Assembly (NCBI GenBank): GCA_023015935.1
Contig: JALKAY010000004.1
Coordinates: 496,001-560,000 of the forward strand
DNA: 64,000 nt
Direction: 5' to 3'
Origin: Flavobacteriaceae bacterium F08102
GTDB taxonomy: Bacteria > Bacteroidota > Bacteroidia > Flavobacteriales > Flavobacteriaceae
Positions within the stretch are counted from its first letter, which is position 1; each line of letters opens with the position of its first letter. This document shows positions 42,730 to 53,297 of the stretch, one piece after another. Position numbers and translations under genes: made by a program. A model generated the notes under the pieces. It was given only the letters and a program-made list of their open reading frames with translations, did not search any database and had not been told where the DNA came from.

Positions 42730-43521
42730 TTAGTGAGATGGACTTTTTTTTACGATAAAATTTTGTATCATTGAAAGCAATACGTAGAGTAAAATTATTA
42801 ATGGAATTGCAACCCATTGAAAAAAAAGTACTGCGAGTAACGAAAGAAAAAGCAGTAATATTGGAAACACTATATCTATTTTTCGAGGTTTTTTAAATTT
42901 CAACGAAAACAACGGAAGTTCTGCATTCATTAAAAAACTAAAAAGTACAACAATCCCTATCAATACGTATGGATTTTCTAAAAGTGCATGAAGAAAACCA
43001 ACATCAGAATGAAGTTGAATTAAGGGCAATGATAACATAAACAAAGCCATTGCAGGGACAGGTAGTCCTACAAAAGATGTTGATTGCCGATCATCGAGAT
43101 TAAATTTAGCCAGTCTATAAGCCCCAGCAAGAGTTAACAGAATGCCAACAAGAGGAATGAATAATTCCGCGGTAAATTCAATAGCTATCTGCCGATTAAA
43201 AAGAGCGGTCTTTGCCTCAAAAAGATGAGGAGCAAAAGATTCTTTACGCACACTATGCGAAAGCAAATGATACATAACAATTCCTGGTACCACACACGAA
43301 GTCACTAAATCCGCTAATGAATCAAGCTCTAACCCTAGTTTACTTTGCACGTTTAATAAACGCGCTACTAAACCATCAAAGAAATCAAAAAAGATTCCCA
43401 TCAATACAAATAAAGCGGCATATTCATACTGCTCAACAACCGCAAACATAACGGCTATGGTACCACAAAACAAGTTGAGTAAGGTAATAAAATTAGGTAT
43501 GTGCTTTTTGATAGTATTCAA
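42730..43521 (-). CDS. pssA: CDP-diacylglycerol--serine O-phosphatidyltransferase
   Basis: 263 residues, membrane enzyme making phosphatidylserine. The CDP-alcohol phosphotransferase motif D-G-x2-A-R-x8-G-x3-D-x3-D is complete (DGLVARLLNVQSKLGLELDS, then LAD). Start is TTG at 43521 (reads MNTIKKHIPNF), matching the family N-terminus; no ATG fits. A box TACATTTA (43544-43537) predicts a start near 43532. The dyad TTAACAA-TTTTT-TTGTTAA (43553-43571) lies between it and parE. Confidence 0.92.
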   Translation of the reverse strand: MNTIKKHIPNFITLLNLFCGTIAVMFAVVEQYEYAALFVLMGIFFDFFDGLVARLLNVQSKLGLELDSLADLVTSCVVPGIVMYHLLSHSVRKESFAPHLFEAKTALFNRQIAIEFTAELFIPLVGILLTLAGAYRLAKFNLDDRQSTSFVGLPVPAMALFMLSLPLIQLHSDVGFLHALLENPYVLIGIVVLFSFLMNAELPLFSLKFKKPRKIDIVFPILLLFLSLLAVLFFQWVAIPLIILLYVLLSMIQNFIVKKSPSH

Positions 43522-43659
43522 TTTTAAAATTTAGTGTAAATGTAAAGAAATATTAACAATTTTTTTGTTAATTGGAACTGTTAATAAAATCTTGCTATAG
43601 CTTTTTATTTATACTAGTGAAGTGTTATTTTAGCTTCTCGTAAATTTTTGCAATTCTCC

Positions 43660-45528
43660 ATGACAAAAGAAACAACATATACCGAAGACAATATACGCTC
43701 ATTAGACTGGAAAGAACACATCCGTTTGAGACCTGGTATGTATATCGGAAAACTGGGGGATGGCTCTTCACCAGATGATGGAATTTATATTTTAATCAAG
43801 GAAGTTGTGGATAACGCCATTGACGAATATGTTATGGGCGCTGGAAAAACTATTGAACTGTCAATCAAAGACAAAACAGTTACGGTTCGAGATTATGGTC
43901 GTGGAATTCCCTTAGGAAAAGTTGTTGATGTTGTATCTAAAATGAATACCGGAGGGAAATACGATTCACGAGCTTTTAAAAAATCGGTGGGACTAAACGG
44001 TGTCGGGACCAAAGCTGTCAATGCCTTATCTTCACATTTCAGGGTTCAATCTATCCGGGAAGAACAAACAAAAATTGCCGAATTCCACAAAGGAGCTCTC
44101 GTCCTTGATGAAAAAATAACCAAATCAAGCTTGAGAAAGGGAACCAAAGTAACCTTTGTACCCGATGAAAGTATCTTTCAGAATTTCAAATTCAGAAATG
44201 AGTATGTAATTAAAATGATTAAAAATTACGTTTATCTCAATCCTGGATTAACGATTGTGTATAATGGAGAAAAGTACTATTCTGAAAATGGACTTAAAGA
44301 CCTATTGGAAGAAAATATCAATAGTGAAGATCGATTATACCCAATTATTCACTTAAAAGACGACGATATTGAAATTGCTTTAACACATAGTAAAACTCAA
44401 TATAGCGAAGAGTTTCATTCCTTTGTTAATGGGCAACACACCACACAAGGAGGAACACATCAAAATGCCTTTCGAGAGGCCATCGTAAAGACCGTACGCG
44501 AATTTTTTGGAAAAAATTACGATGCATCTGACATTCGGAAATCTGTCGTATCAGCCATATCAATCAAGGTTATGGAACCCGTTTTTGAGAGTCAAACCAA
44601 AACAAAGCTGGGTTCTACTGAAATGGGAGGTGATTTACCCACTGTAAGAACGTTTATCAATGATTTTATTAAGACAAGTCTAGATAATTATCTTCATAAA
44701 AATCCAGAAACCGCCGAACAATTACACCGTAAAATACTTCAAGCTGAACGAGAACGGAAAGATTTATCCGGCATCCGAAAATTAGCGCGTGAACGAGCAA
44801 AAAAAGCAAATCTTCACAACAAAAAATTACGCGACTGTCGAGTTCATTTAGGCGACATGAAAAAGGATAACAGGTTGGACAGTACGCTATTTATAACAGA
44901 AGGAGACTCTGCAAGTGGATCTATTACTAAATCGAGAGATGTCAATACGCAAGCGGTATTTAGCCTTCGAGGAAAGCCCTTGAATTCCTTTGGCATGAGT
45001 AAAAAAATAGTCTATGAAAATGAAGAATTCAACCTACTTCAAGCAGCCTTAAATATTGAAGATGGCATAGAGAATTTACGTTATAACAATATCGTAATTG
45101 CTACCGATGCGGACGTTGACGGAATGCATATTCGGCTTTTATTGATCACATTTTTCCTGCAATTTTTCCCTGAATTGATCAAGGAAGGCCATTTGTATAT
45201 ATTAGACACCCCACTGTTTAGGGTAAGAGATAAAAACGTTACCCACTATTGCTATTCTGAAAGTGAAAAAGAGGCTGCTATTAAATCACTTCGAGGAAAA
45301 GCCGAAATTACCCGATTTAAAGGATTAGGAGAAATTTCACCAGATGAATTTTCTCATTTTATCGGTGACAATATTCGTTTAGACCCTATCATGTTAGACA
45401 AAGAAATGTCTATTGAACAACTCCTCTCTTTTTATATGGGTAAAAATACACCTGATCGCCAAAAATTTATCATTAATAATTTGAAGATTGAACATGATTT
45501 AATCGTCGAAGAGCAAGTGCAAGTATAA
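43660..45528 (+). CDS. parE: DNA topoisomerase IV subunit B
   Basis: 622 residues from ATG 43660; the longer frame uses TTG 43648. GHKL ATPase: [34 protein letters not shown]; transducer; TOPRIM with EGDSASGS and DADVDGMHI. With ParC it decatenates daughter chromosomes. Distinguished from GyrB by the shorter TOPRIM-tail and by its position three bases before parC. It may also be called gyrB-like, but the pair arrangement favours Topo IV. Confidence 0.92.
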   Translation: MTKETTYTEDNIRSLDWKEHIRLRPGMYIGKLGDGSSPDDGIYILIKEVVDNAIDEYVMGAGKTIELSIKDKTVTVRDYGRGIPLGKVVDVVSKMNTGGKYDSRAFKKSVGLNGVGTKAVNALSSHFRVQSIREEQTKIAEFHKGALVLDEKITKSSLRKGTKVTFVPDESIFQNFKFRNEYVIKMIKNYVYLNPGLTIVYNGEKYYSENGLKDLLEENINSEDRLYPIIHLKDDDIEIALTHSKTQYSEEFHSFVNGQHTTQGGTHQNAFREAIVKTVREFFGKNYDASDIRKSVVSAISIKVMEPVFESQTKTKLGSTEMGGDLPTVRTFINDFIKTSLDNYLHKNPETAEQLHRKILQAERERKDLSGIRKLARERAKKANLHNKKLRDCRVHLGDMKKDNRLDSTLFITEGDSASGSITKSRDVNTQAVFSLRGKPLNSFGMSKKIVYENEEFNLLQAALNIEDGIENLRYNNIVIATDADVDGMHIRLLLITFFLQFFPELIKEGHLYILDTPLFRVRDKNVTHYCYSESEKEAAIKSLRGKAEITRFKGLGEISPDEFSHFIGDNIRLDPIMLDKEMSIEQLLSFYMGKNTPDRQKFIINNLKIEHDLIVEEQVQV

Positions 45529-45530
45529 CC

Positions 45531-48119
45531 ATGGAAGAAAACGAATCACAGAACCCACAACAGTCACCTGAAGAAACCATCACCAAGGTTACCGGTATGT
45601 ACAAGGACTGGTTCTTGGATTACGCCTCCTATGTAATTTTAGAAAGAGCCGTGCCTGCCATTGCCGATGGCCTAAAACCTGTACAACGAAGAATCATGCA
45701 GTCTATGAAAGATTTAGACGATGGTAGGTATAATAAAGTGGCCAATTTAGTCGGACACACTATGCAATATCACCCACATGGTGACGCTAGTATCGCAGAC
45801 GCAATGGTACAAATCGGGCAAAAAGAACTATTAATCGATATGCAAGGTAACTGGGGAAACACCCTCACAGGAGACCGTGCAGCAGCTTCGAGATATATTG
45901 AAGCGCGACTTTCAAAGTTTGCCCTTAAAGTCGTATTTAACCCCAAAACAACGATATGGCAATCTTCCTATGACGGTCGACGAAAAGAACCAGTCAATTT
46001 ACCTGTAAAATTCCCCTTATTACTAGCGCAAGGTGCAGAAGGAATTGCCGTCGGTTTATCAACCAAAATCCTTCCACACAATTTTAATGAACTCATTGAC
46101 GCTTCAATTAAACACCTCAAAGGTCGGAGTTTTACAATTTTACCCGATTTTTTGACAGGAGGAATTGCTGACGTTACCAATTATAATGATGGAAAACGTG
46201 GAGGAAAGGTTCGCGTTCGAGCTAAAATTAGTCAGTTAGACAAAAACACACTCGTTATCAGTGAGATACCATACGGAACCACCACTTCTACTTTAATAGA
46301 TTCCATCCTTAAAGCCAACGATAAAGGTAAAATTAAAATCAAAAAAATTGAAGACAATACCTCTGCAAATGTTGAAATTTTAATTCATCTTCCTAGTGGC
46401 ATCTCTCCAGACAAAACCATTGATGCACTTTATGCGTTTACAAATTGCGAACAAGCTATTTCACCACTCTGTTGTGTTATAGAAAATAATAAACCCATTT
46501 TTTGTGGAGTTTCCGAAATGTTACGAAAGTCAACCGACCATACGGTTGCCTTACTTAAACAAGAACTAGAAATTCAATTAGACGAATTAGAAGAACAATG
46601 GCATTTCGCATCGTTAGAACGCATCTTCATTGAAAATAGAATCTATCGCGATATTGAAAATGAAGCGACTTGGGAAGGCGTTATTCAAGCTATTGACGAG
46701 GGTTTAAAACCGCATATTTCACACCTTAAACGTCCTATTACAGAAGAAGACATCACACGTCTCACAGAAATTAAAATCAAGAAAATTTCCAAATTTGACA
46801 TTGATAAGGCCAAGCAATTAATTGAAAGTCTTGAGGACAAAATCGCTGAAACGAAGCATCATCTCGCCAACATCGTAGCATTTGCTATTGAATATTTTAA
46901 GGATTTAAAAAAGACTTTCGGAAAAGACAAAGACCGTAAAACTGAAATCCGCGTTTTCGAAGATATCGAAGCGACAAAAGTGGCCATGAAAAATGCTAAA
47001 CTCTATGTAAACCGAGAAGAAGGATTTATCGGAACATCGCTAAAACGCGATGAATTTGTGGAAGATTGTGCAGATATTGATGACATTATTGTATTCAGAG
47101 AAGATGGCCACATGATTGTAACCAAACTCGATAGCAAAACATTTGTTGGTAAAAATATCATTCACGTAGCTGTATTCAAGAAAAAAGACAAACGAACAGT
47201 ATACAATATGATCTATCGAGATGGAAAATCGGGCCCTACCTATATGAAACGTTTCTCTGTCACTTCTATTACACGTGATAAAGAGTACGATTTAACAACG
47301 GGAACAAAAGGCTCTAAAGTCTTGTATTTTACCGCAAATCCGAATGGCGAAGCCGAGGTAGTGACTGTTCACCTCCGAGCCGTTGGAAGTATAAAAAAAT
47401 TAAAATGGGATATTGATTTTGCAGACCTAGCCATTAAAGGAAGGGCTAGTAGAGGTAATACAGTTACCAAATACGCTGTAAAACGCATTGAACTAAAAGA
47501 GGAAGGAATCTCAACACTAAAACCTCGAAAAATTTGGTTTGACGACACAGTTCAACGCCTCAACGTAGAAAATAGAGGACAACTATTAGGCGAATTTACC
47601 GCAGAAGATCGGCTGCTAATCATTAGACAAAATGGCATTGTAAAAACAATTAACCCTAATCTTAGTACCCATTTTGATGAAGATATGATCGTTTTAGAAA
47701 AGTGGATTCCTAACAAACCGATTTCTGCCATCCATTACGATGGTGAAAGACAACGTTATTACGTAAAACGTTTTATGATTGACAATCCCAATAAGGAAGA
47801 ACTTATTATAACCGAACACCCCGATTCGCATTTAGAAATTGTGGCAACCGATTTTAGACCTATGGCCGAAATTGTTTTTTCTAAAAGAAGTCTGAAAAAC
47901 GAAACCCTTAACTTTGAAGAATTCATTGCGATAAAAGGAATAAAGGCTACTGGAAATCAGCTAACAACAGAAAAAATAAAACAGGTCAATTTGCTTGATC
48001 CCCTCCCGTATGACGAACCTCAAACAAATGGCCTTGATGTGGTAGATGAGGAGGAAATTTCAAACAAAAAACAACAGGATACACCTCAAGAAGATGATAC
48101 ACAACCAACCTTGTTCTAA
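45531..48119 (+). CDS. parC: DNA topoisomerase IV subunit A
   Basis: 862 residues. Catalytic tyrosine Y122 in ASRYIEARL; the quinolone region has YHPHGDASIAD with Ala-Ser in place of Ser-Ala, the form seen in this group. A helical core follows, then a C-terminal beta-pinwheel with no GyrA box, which supports ParC rather than GyrA. Gene follows parE by 2 bases; its stop overlaps the mscS start by 1 base. Confidence 0.93.
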   Translation: MEENESQNPQQSPEETITKVTGMYKDWFLDYASYVILERAVPAIADGLKPVQRRIMQSMKDLDDGRYNKVANLVGHTMQYHPHGDASIADAMVQIGQKELLIDMQGNWGNTLTGDRAAASRYIEARLSKFALKVVFNPKTTIWQSSYDGRRKEPVNLPVKFPLLLAQGAEGIAVGLSTKILPHNFNELIDASIKHLKGRSFTILPDFLTGGIADVTNYNDGKRGGKVRVRAKISQLDKNTLVISEIPYGTTTSTLIDSILKANDKGKIKIKKIEDNTSANVEILIHLPSGISPDKTIDALYAFTNCEQAISPLCCVIENNKPIFCGVSEMLRKSTDHTVALLKQELEIQLDELEEQWHFASLERIFIENRIYRDIENEATWEGVIQAIDEGLKPHISHLKRPITEEDITRLTEIKIKKISKFDIDKAKQLIESLEDKIAETKHHLANIVAFAIEYFKDLKKTFGKDKDRKTEIRVFEDIEATKVAMKNAKLYVNREEGFIGTSLKRDEFVEDCADIDDIIVFREDGHMIVTKLDSKTFVGKNIIHVAVFKKKDKRTVYNMIYRDGKSGPTYMKRFSVTSITRDKEYDLTTGTKGSKVLYFTANPNGEAEVVTVHLRAVGSIKKLKWDIDFADLAIKGRASRGNTVTKYAVKRIELKEEGISTLKPRKIWFDDTVQRLNVENRGQLLGEFTAEDRLLIIRQNGIVKTINPNLSTHFDEDMIVLEKWIPNKPISAIHYDGERQRYYVKRFMIDNPNKEELIITEHPDSHLEIVATDFRPMAEIVFSKRSLKNETLNFEEFIAIKGIKATGNQLTTEKIKQVNLLDPLPYDEPQTNGLDVVDEEEISNKKQQDTPQEDDTQPTLF

Positions 48120-48976
48120 TGGATTTCTTTGGCTATAAATACCCATTAGATTCTGGACTGTCAATTATTGCGTATTGCCTATTTGTAATTCTCATTTTTT
48201 GGCTGATTTCACGCTTAGCTCGATTTTTACTAGTCACGTATATCAAACGAAACAATAAAGATGACCTTTATCGCATTACGCGTTTAAAATTTATTAAAAA
48301 CTCTATTAAATTTTTCGCTGGCGTAGGCATTTTCTTTGTCCTCGTATTTACCGTTCCTGCTTTCCGTAGTAAGGCTACACTTATTTTTTCTGGAGCCGGT
48401 ATTCTCGCTGCTATTATTGGTTTTGCCGCACAGGCTGCTGTTTCTAACTTAATTGCTGGGTTGTTTATCGTTATATTCAAACCGTTTAGAGTAGGAGACT
48501 ACATTCGATTAGACACTACAAGAGTCGGTATTGTAGAGGATATTACCCTCAGACATACGGTCATTAATAATTTTGAAAACAAACGCTTAATTATTCCTAA
48601 TTCGATTATAAGTACTGAATCTATCCTTAATCACACCATTCAAGATTCTTACATCCTTAGTTTTAACAATTTTCACGTCAGCCACCTGGCCGATATTGAT
48701 CAGGTCAAAAAAATTATAAAAGAAGAAGCGCTCAAACTCAATTATGTCATTGACAACAGAACACCTGAAGCCGTTTTAGCCAATGCAGAATACGTAGAAG
48801 TACGCGTGATTGAAATTGAAGATTACCGCATCTTGTTAAGGGCTTATATCTGGATTAACGAACCTTTCAATGAGTTTAAATTACAATGTGCTTTACGCGA
48901 AGCTGTACACAAAAGGTTTTTAGCTGAAAATATTCCACTACCAGTGCCCCGTCATATTATTCTCAAAGATCAATGA
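48119..48976 (+). CDS. MscS-family mechanosensitive channel
   Basis: 285 residues. Three membrane segments (about 12-35, 58-80 and 83-110) and the MscS core: GAGILAAIIGFAAQAAVSNLIAG (the pore helix), then FKPFRVGDYIRLD and the beta domain with NSIISTESILNHT. It is much closer to the classic MscS pattern than the one at 25060. Coupled to parC by a 1-base overlap; the last 7 bases overlap convergent rdgB. Confidence 0.93.
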   Translation: MDFFGYKYPLDSGLSIIAYCLFVILIFWLISRLARFLLVTYIKRNNKDDLYRITRLKFIKNSIKFFAGVGIFFVLVFTVPAFRSKATLIFSGAGILAAIIGFAAQAAVSNLIAGLFIVIFKPFRVGDYIRLDTTRVGIVEDITLRHTVINNFENKRLIIPNSIISTESILNHTIQDSYILSFNNFHVSHLADIDQVKKIIKEEALKLNYVIDNRTPEAVLANAEYVEVRVIEIEDYRILLRAYIWINEPFNEFKLQCALREAVHKRFLAENIPLPVPRHIILKDQ

Positions 48977-49557
48977 GATGCTCCTTGCTTTTTTAGAAAA
49001 TTCACCAACTGTTTCATGGCCAATCCACGATGACTAATTTTATTTTTCTCCTTCAAAGTCATCGAAGCAAACGACTGATTAGATACGAGAGGTTTAAAAA
49101 TTGGATCATACCCAAAACCTTTTTCTCCACTGCGATTTTCTAATATCTCACCTTTACATACTCCTTCAAACTCATACGTTTTACCTTGAAAATTTAATAC
49201 AATAACCGTTCTAAATTGAGCCAATCGGTTTGGGCTATTTCGCATTGCATTGAGCAATTTATTCATGTTTTTTTCTGCATTGGAATGCTCTCCCGCATAT
49301 CTAGCCGAATACACTCCAGGCAAACCGTTCAACGCCTCAACTTCTAACCCCGTATCATCCGCAAAACAGTCATACCCATATTGCTTCGTTACATAATTAG
49401 CCTTTAATACAGCATTGTCTTCAAGCGTTTCCCCCGTCTCGAGAATTTCCTCTGTACAATTAATATCATTGAGACTCAATACCTTAATCGATGTCGGAAG
49501 TACAGCCTGAACTTCTTTCAGCTTCTCCGAATTATGGGTTGCAAAAACTATTTTCAT
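48970..49557 (-). CDS. rdgB: XTP/dITP diphosphatase (RdgB/HAM1)
   Basis: 195 residues from ATG 49557; the TTG at 49584 adds nine residues unlike the family. Hydrolyses dITP, XTP and related purines to keep them out of DNA. Motifs: ATHNSEKLKEV (5-15), CFADDTGLEVEAL, GVYSARYAGEH and EKGFGYDPIF. Divergent from the S10 peptidase gene. Confidence 0.94.
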   Translation of the reverse strand: MKIVFATHNSEKLKEVQAVLPTSIKVLSLNDINCTEEILETGETLEDNAVLKANYVTKQYGYDCFADDTGLEVEALNGLPGVYSARYAGEHSNAEKNMNKLLNAMRNSPNRLAQFRTVIVLNFQGKTYEFEGVCKGEILENRSGEKGFGYDPIFKPLVSNQSFASMTLKEKNKISHRGLAMKQLVNFLKKQGASH

Positions 49558-49610
49558 ACAACAAATATATAGAATATCCTCCAACCAAAGGAGAAATGCT
49601 CAATGAACAA

Positions 49611-49642
49611 TTTGTTGATATCAACATAAAAAACTATTTTCG
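49611..49642 (+). promoter_or_regulatory. probable promoter of the S10 peptidase operon
   Basis: TTTG at 49611-49614, 20-base spacer, TATTTTCG at 49635-49642 (one mismatch to TAnnTTTG). Predicted start near 49647 and a leader of about 15 bases to ATG 49662. Confidence 0.55.
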
Positions 49643-49661
49643 TAAATCTAATTTTAATGCC

Positions 49662-51152
49662 ATGAAGTTCAATATTTTTTACCTTATTCTATTCGTTTAT
49701 TGCAATCTCAGCGCACAACAAATTAAGATACCCGTTGACACTACCGTAACAACCCAACACCAAGTAACCATTAACGGGAAATCCTTAAGCTATACAGCGA
49801 CGACAGGAATGCAACCTCTATGGGATCAGGAGGGTAAGCCCATCGCTGCTATTCAATATACCTATTACACAAAAAACAACGTTAAAGATATAGATCGTAG
49901 ACCTTTACTTATCTCTTTTAACGGTGGACCAGGTTCTGCTTCTGCTTGGATGCATTTAGCATATACTGGCCCCAGAATACTGAATATTGATGATGAAGGC
50001 TACCCTGTTCAACCCTATGGCGTAAAAGAAAATCCTTTTTCCGTCTTAGATGTTACCGACATCGTCTATGTTAATCCTGTAAATACAGGATACTCTAGAC
50101 CACTAAAAATAGACGGAAAAGACGTTGATCGAAAAAAATTCTTTGGAATCAATGCCGATATTAGCTACTTAGCTGACTGGCTAAATACCTTTGTAACCAG
50201 ATACAACCGTTGGAGATCTCCAAAATATTTAATAGGAGAAAGTTATGGAGGGACTCGTGTTATGGGATTAGCTTTGGCTCTACAAGATCAACAATGGATG
50301 TATTTGAATGGAGTGATTATGGTTTCGCCCGCAGACTATAAAGTACTTCGAAAAGGGGGACCAGTTTCGGATGCAATCAACCTCCCCTATTTTACCGCTA
50401 CGGCTTGGCATCACAAAGTTTTACCCAAGACATTACAAGACAAAGATCTTCTGGAAATTTTACCCGAAGTGGAAGATTTTACCATAAATAAACTGATCCC
50501 AGCCATAGCGAAAGGTGGATTTTTACCCATTGAGGAGAAAAAAGAAATTGCTAAAAAAATGAGCTATTACTCTGGACTAAATCAAAAAGATATTGAAGCC
50601 CATAATTTAGTAGTGCCTACTTCCTTTTTTTGGAAAGCCTTGTTACGAGATAACGGTGGCTATACCATTGGCCGATTGGACTCAAGGTACTTAGGTATAG
50701 ACAAACAACTCGCTGGAACGAAACCGGATTACAATGCTGAATTAACATCTTGGCTCCATTCTTTTACCCCAGCCATTAACTATTACCTTCGCGAAGAACT
50801 CAATTTCAAAACTGATTTAAAATACAACCTGTTTGGCCCCGTTCACCCTTGGGATAACAGTAATGACAATACCCGAGAAAATCTACGGCAAGCCATGGCA
50901 CAAAATCCCTATTTAAACGTCTTATTTCAAACAGGATATTACGATGGAGCCACTACCTATTTTAACTCAAAATACACCATGTGGCAAATAGATCCAAGTG
51001 GACAGATGAAGGATCGTTTTACCTTTAAAGGATATCGCTCAGGTCATATGATGTATTTGAGAAAAGAAGATTTAAAAACAGCTAATGATGACATCCGATC
51101 CTTCATACAAAAAACCAGTAATCATGGGAAACCAGCAAAATATGAAAAGTAA
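49662..51152 (+). CDS. S10 family serine carboxypeptidase
   Basis: 496 residues from ATG 49662; the longer frame runs back into the opposite rdgB gene. Signal peptide (about 1-19, ending LSAQ). Alpha/beta-hydrolase with oxyanion motif NGGPGSASAWMHL, nucleophile in GESYGGTR, the acid in GYYDGATT and histidine in SGHMMYLR. Periplasmic or secreted peptidase. First gene of a run through 53215. Confidence 0.9.
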   Translation: MKFNIFYLILFVYCNLSAQQIKIPVDTTVTTQHQVTINGKSLSYTATTGMQPLWDQEGKPIAAIQYTYYTKNNVKDIDRRPLLISFNGGPGSASAWMHLAYTGPRILNIDDEGYPVQPYGVKENPFSVLDVTDIVYVNPVNTGYSRPLKIDGKDVDRKKFFGINADISYLADWLNTFVTRYNRWRSPKYLIGESYGGTRVMGLALALQDQQWMYLNGVIMVSPADYKVLRKGGPVSDAINLPYFTATAWHHKVLPKTLQDKDLLEILPEVEDFTINKLIPAIAKGGFLPIEEKKEIAKKMSYYSGLNQKDIEAHNLVVPTSFFWKALLRDNGGYTIGRLDSRYLGIDKQLAGTKPDYNAELTSWLHSFTPAINYYLREELNFKTDLKYNLFGPVHPWDNSNDNTRENLRQAMAQNPYLNVLFQTGYYDGATTYFNSKYTMWQIDPSGQMKDRFTFKGYRSGHMMYLRKEDLKTANDDIRSFIQKTSNHGKPAKYEK

Positions 51153-51687
51153 ATTTTTACTAAATGAATTTTTTACACTTTCAATATCAGGTGCTTTACA
51201 ACGTGCAAATGTCTATGCAAAATCAGCTACAAGTGATGAAAAAGATCGCTTTAAAAAAGACCTTCGCAATTATTTAAATAAAATTGTTGAAAAGTATTTC
51301 AGCCCGGTGTCAGAAGCTGATCACATTTCCCATATTGAGAATTTAGCTTCCTTTTCTACAAAACATGGGGCCACATTAAAAAATAAAGCCTTGTCCTTTG
51401 GAGTAAGTCAACACATCTTAAATTTATTTCTAAAATACATTTGGTGTTTAAAATTAATTCCAGACCCACCCCACTTTCCCTTAGATGGAAAAATCCAAGA
51501 ACAATTAAATACCCTAGCAGAAACGCTAGATACAACTACTTTACCTAGTATCCCTTGGACAAAAATACAGACAGCAGCCCCCTATTTAAAATCAATTAAT
51601 TTCGCTAGAAAGGTTCAAAACCTAACGGGAAAACAAGATATTTCACTCGCAGAATTTGAACTCGCATTCTACCTTAATCCCGCTTAA
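51142..51687 (+). CDS. protein of unknown function in the peptidase operon
   Basis: 181 residues from ATG 51142, which overlaps the peptidase stop by 11 bases (ATGAAAAGTAA, the same overlap sequence as at DUF302/thioredoxin); 51124 is also possible. Soluble, mostly helical, no signal peptide. It is not recognised. It carries a Trp-containing patch (IWCLKLIPDPPHFPLDGK, about 95-112). Three bases before the NlpC gene. Confidence 0.75.
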   Translation: MKSKFLLNEFFTLSISGALQRANVYAKSATSDEKDRFKKDLRNYLNKIVEKYFSPVSEADHISHIENLASFSTKHGATLKNKALSFGVSQHILNLFLKYIWCLKLIPDPPHFPLDGKIQEQLNTLAETLDTTTLPSIPWTKIQTAAPYLKSINFARKVQNLTGKQDISLAEFELAFYLNPA

Positions 51688-51689
51688 TT

Positions 51690-52880
51690 ATGATACGACA
51701 ACTCATCTATATCTCCTGTATTGCATTCCTCATAATAGGGTGTGAAACAAAACCCAACGCAACCGAAGAACCTTTATCGAACTATATTGAAGCCATAAAA
51801 GCTTCATACGCTCCGGACAAACGCGTTGCCTTATTTGATGTGCATTCAAAATCTGTTCAAGGTAAAATATTGCTAACAGGGATGACCAATTTACCAGAAG
51901 CCTTAGCTGACTTAAAAGCTAAACTTGATCAAGATCACATCAAATATATCGATAGCATAGAACAACTACCCACTCAAGACCTCATACATACACAAAACGG
52001 CCTCATAAATATATCTGTTGCGAATTTAAGATCTACTCCAAAGCACTCCGCAGAATTAGCCACCCAAGCTACCTTAGGGACTCCAGTAAAAGTCTATAAA
52101 AAAATAAGCAATTGGTATTTAATTCAAACCCCGGATCGCTATTTGTCTTGGGTTGATAGTGGTGGAATCACCCTCTTAGAAGAAGCGCAATTTGAACGTT
52201 GGTCACATGCCCCAAAAGTAATATTCTTAGCTATTTATGGGGTAAGTTATGAAGAACCAAATACCCAATCCCAAGTTATTTCAGACGTAGTAGCTGGAAA
52301 TATTTTTGAACTCCTTGAAACAATAAACGGTTTTTATAAAATTGCCTACCCTGATGGTCGAATTGCTTACCTCGAAAAACAAAATGTAATGCCATACGAC
52401 CAATGGCTGTCAAACCTTCGCCCCACAGAAGAACAACTGGTACGTGTTGGAAAAAAAATGATGGGTACTCCTTATTTATGGGGTGGAACTTCGAGTAAAG
52501 GTGTTGACTGTAGTGGTTTTACTAAAACCATTTACTTTTTAAATGGTATGATAATTCCAAGAGATGCCTCGCAACAAATTCACACCGGAAAACTGGTAGA
52601 TGATCAAAAAGATTTTAGTAAGCTACAACCTGGGGATTTATTGTTTTTCGGAACTCCAGCTACGAAAACTGAAAAAGAACGCGTCGTACATGTAGGAATG
52701 TGGATAGGAAATAATCAATTTATTCATTCATCAGGACGTGTTCATATCAGCAGTATGGACCCTAATTCAGAAAATTACGATGCATACAACCGACAACGGT
52801 ATTTGCGAAGTAAACGACTCTTAAATCAACCCGATCCAAATATTATTGACTTAACTAAAAGTGCTGTTTTTAAAAATTAA
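51690..52880 (+). CDS. NlpC/P60 (C40) peptidase lipoprotein with SH3 domains
   Basis: 396 residues. Lipobox FLIIGC near residue 18 points to a membrane anchor. The middle (about 105-250) holds two SH3b-like repeats (ISVANLRSTPKHSAELATQ, then VISDVVAGNIFELLE), then the C40 peptidase with catalytic C in KGVDCSGFTKTIYF and H in HVGMWIGNNQFIHSSG. Such enzymes cut cell-wall peptides between D-Glu and the diamino acid. Confidence 0.92.
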   Translation: MIRQLIYISCIAFLIIGCETKPNATEEPLSNYIEAIKASYAPDKRVALFDVHSKSVQGKILLTGMTNLPEALADLKAKLDQDHIKYIDSIEQLPTQDLIHTQNGLINISVANLRSTPKHSAELATQATLGTPVKVYKKISNWYLIQTPDRYLSWVDSGGITLLEEAQFERWSHAPKVIFLAIYGVSYEEPNTQSQVISDVVAGNIFELLETINGFYKIAYPDGRIAYLEKQNVMPYDQWLSNLRPTEEQLVRVGKKMMGTPYLWGGTSSKGVDCSGFTKTIYFLNGMIIPRDASQQIHTGKLVDDQKDFSKLQPGDLLFFGTPATKTEKERVVHVGMWIGNNQFIHSSGRVHISSMDPNSENYDAYNRQRYLRSKRLLNQPDPNIIDLTKSAVFKN

Positions 52881-52882
52881 CC

Positions 52883-53215
52883 ATGAAACACCTACCCTCT
52901 CTCATTCTACTCATTTTCATTTACTCCTGTAATTCAATCGATAAAGAAACGTATTTAACAAACACCTGTGATTGCCTAAAAAAAGTTGAAGTAACTTCTA
53001 AAGAACTCAAAGAAGATATCGCTGATTGCCTGCAATCTAATTTCGTGGCTTACCGTAAAGGTGCCAACTACGCCGTACAGAAATTTATGGATGAACACCC
53101 TTCTGCAACAAAAGAAGAAGCCCAAAATCAAGTGGTGGAAAATTTACATGTAGAACTCCTTGAAAAATGTCCAAAATACAAAGAACTCAATGATAAACTC
53201 ACAGAAAAAAATTAA
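52883..53215 (+). CDS. small lipoprotein of unknown function
   Basis: 110 residues, lipobox LIFIYSC near residue 16. The rest is helical and has four cysteines (CDCLKK, DIADC, EKCPKY), perhaps two disulfides in the periplasm. It is not recognised. Two bases after the NlpC gene; last in the operon. Confidence 0.8.
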   Translation: MKHLPSLILLIFIYSCNSIDKETYLTNTCDCLKKVEVTSKELKEDIADCLQSNFVAYRKGANYAVQKFMDEHPSATKEEAQNQVVENLHVELLEKCPKYKELNDKLTEKN

Positions 53216-53263
53216 GCCAACTAAATAAAAATACTTAATAATCAGATTGTTATAAATTAATAT

Positions 53264-53271
53264 TATCTTTG
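53264..53271 (+). promoter_or_regulatory. -7 box of the cold-shock gene
   Basis: TATCTTTG, exact TAnnTTTG. Predicted start near 53276, leader 22 bases. The nearest TTG (53247) is 14 bases off, not the usual 19. Confidence 0.55.
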
Positions 53272-53297
53272 ATATTATTAATTTATAAAACATTATC

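Noticed and set aside
49491-49661. N-terminal extension of the S10 peptidase
   Set aside because: It overlaps the coding part of opposite rdgB and would bury the signal peptide beginning at 49662.
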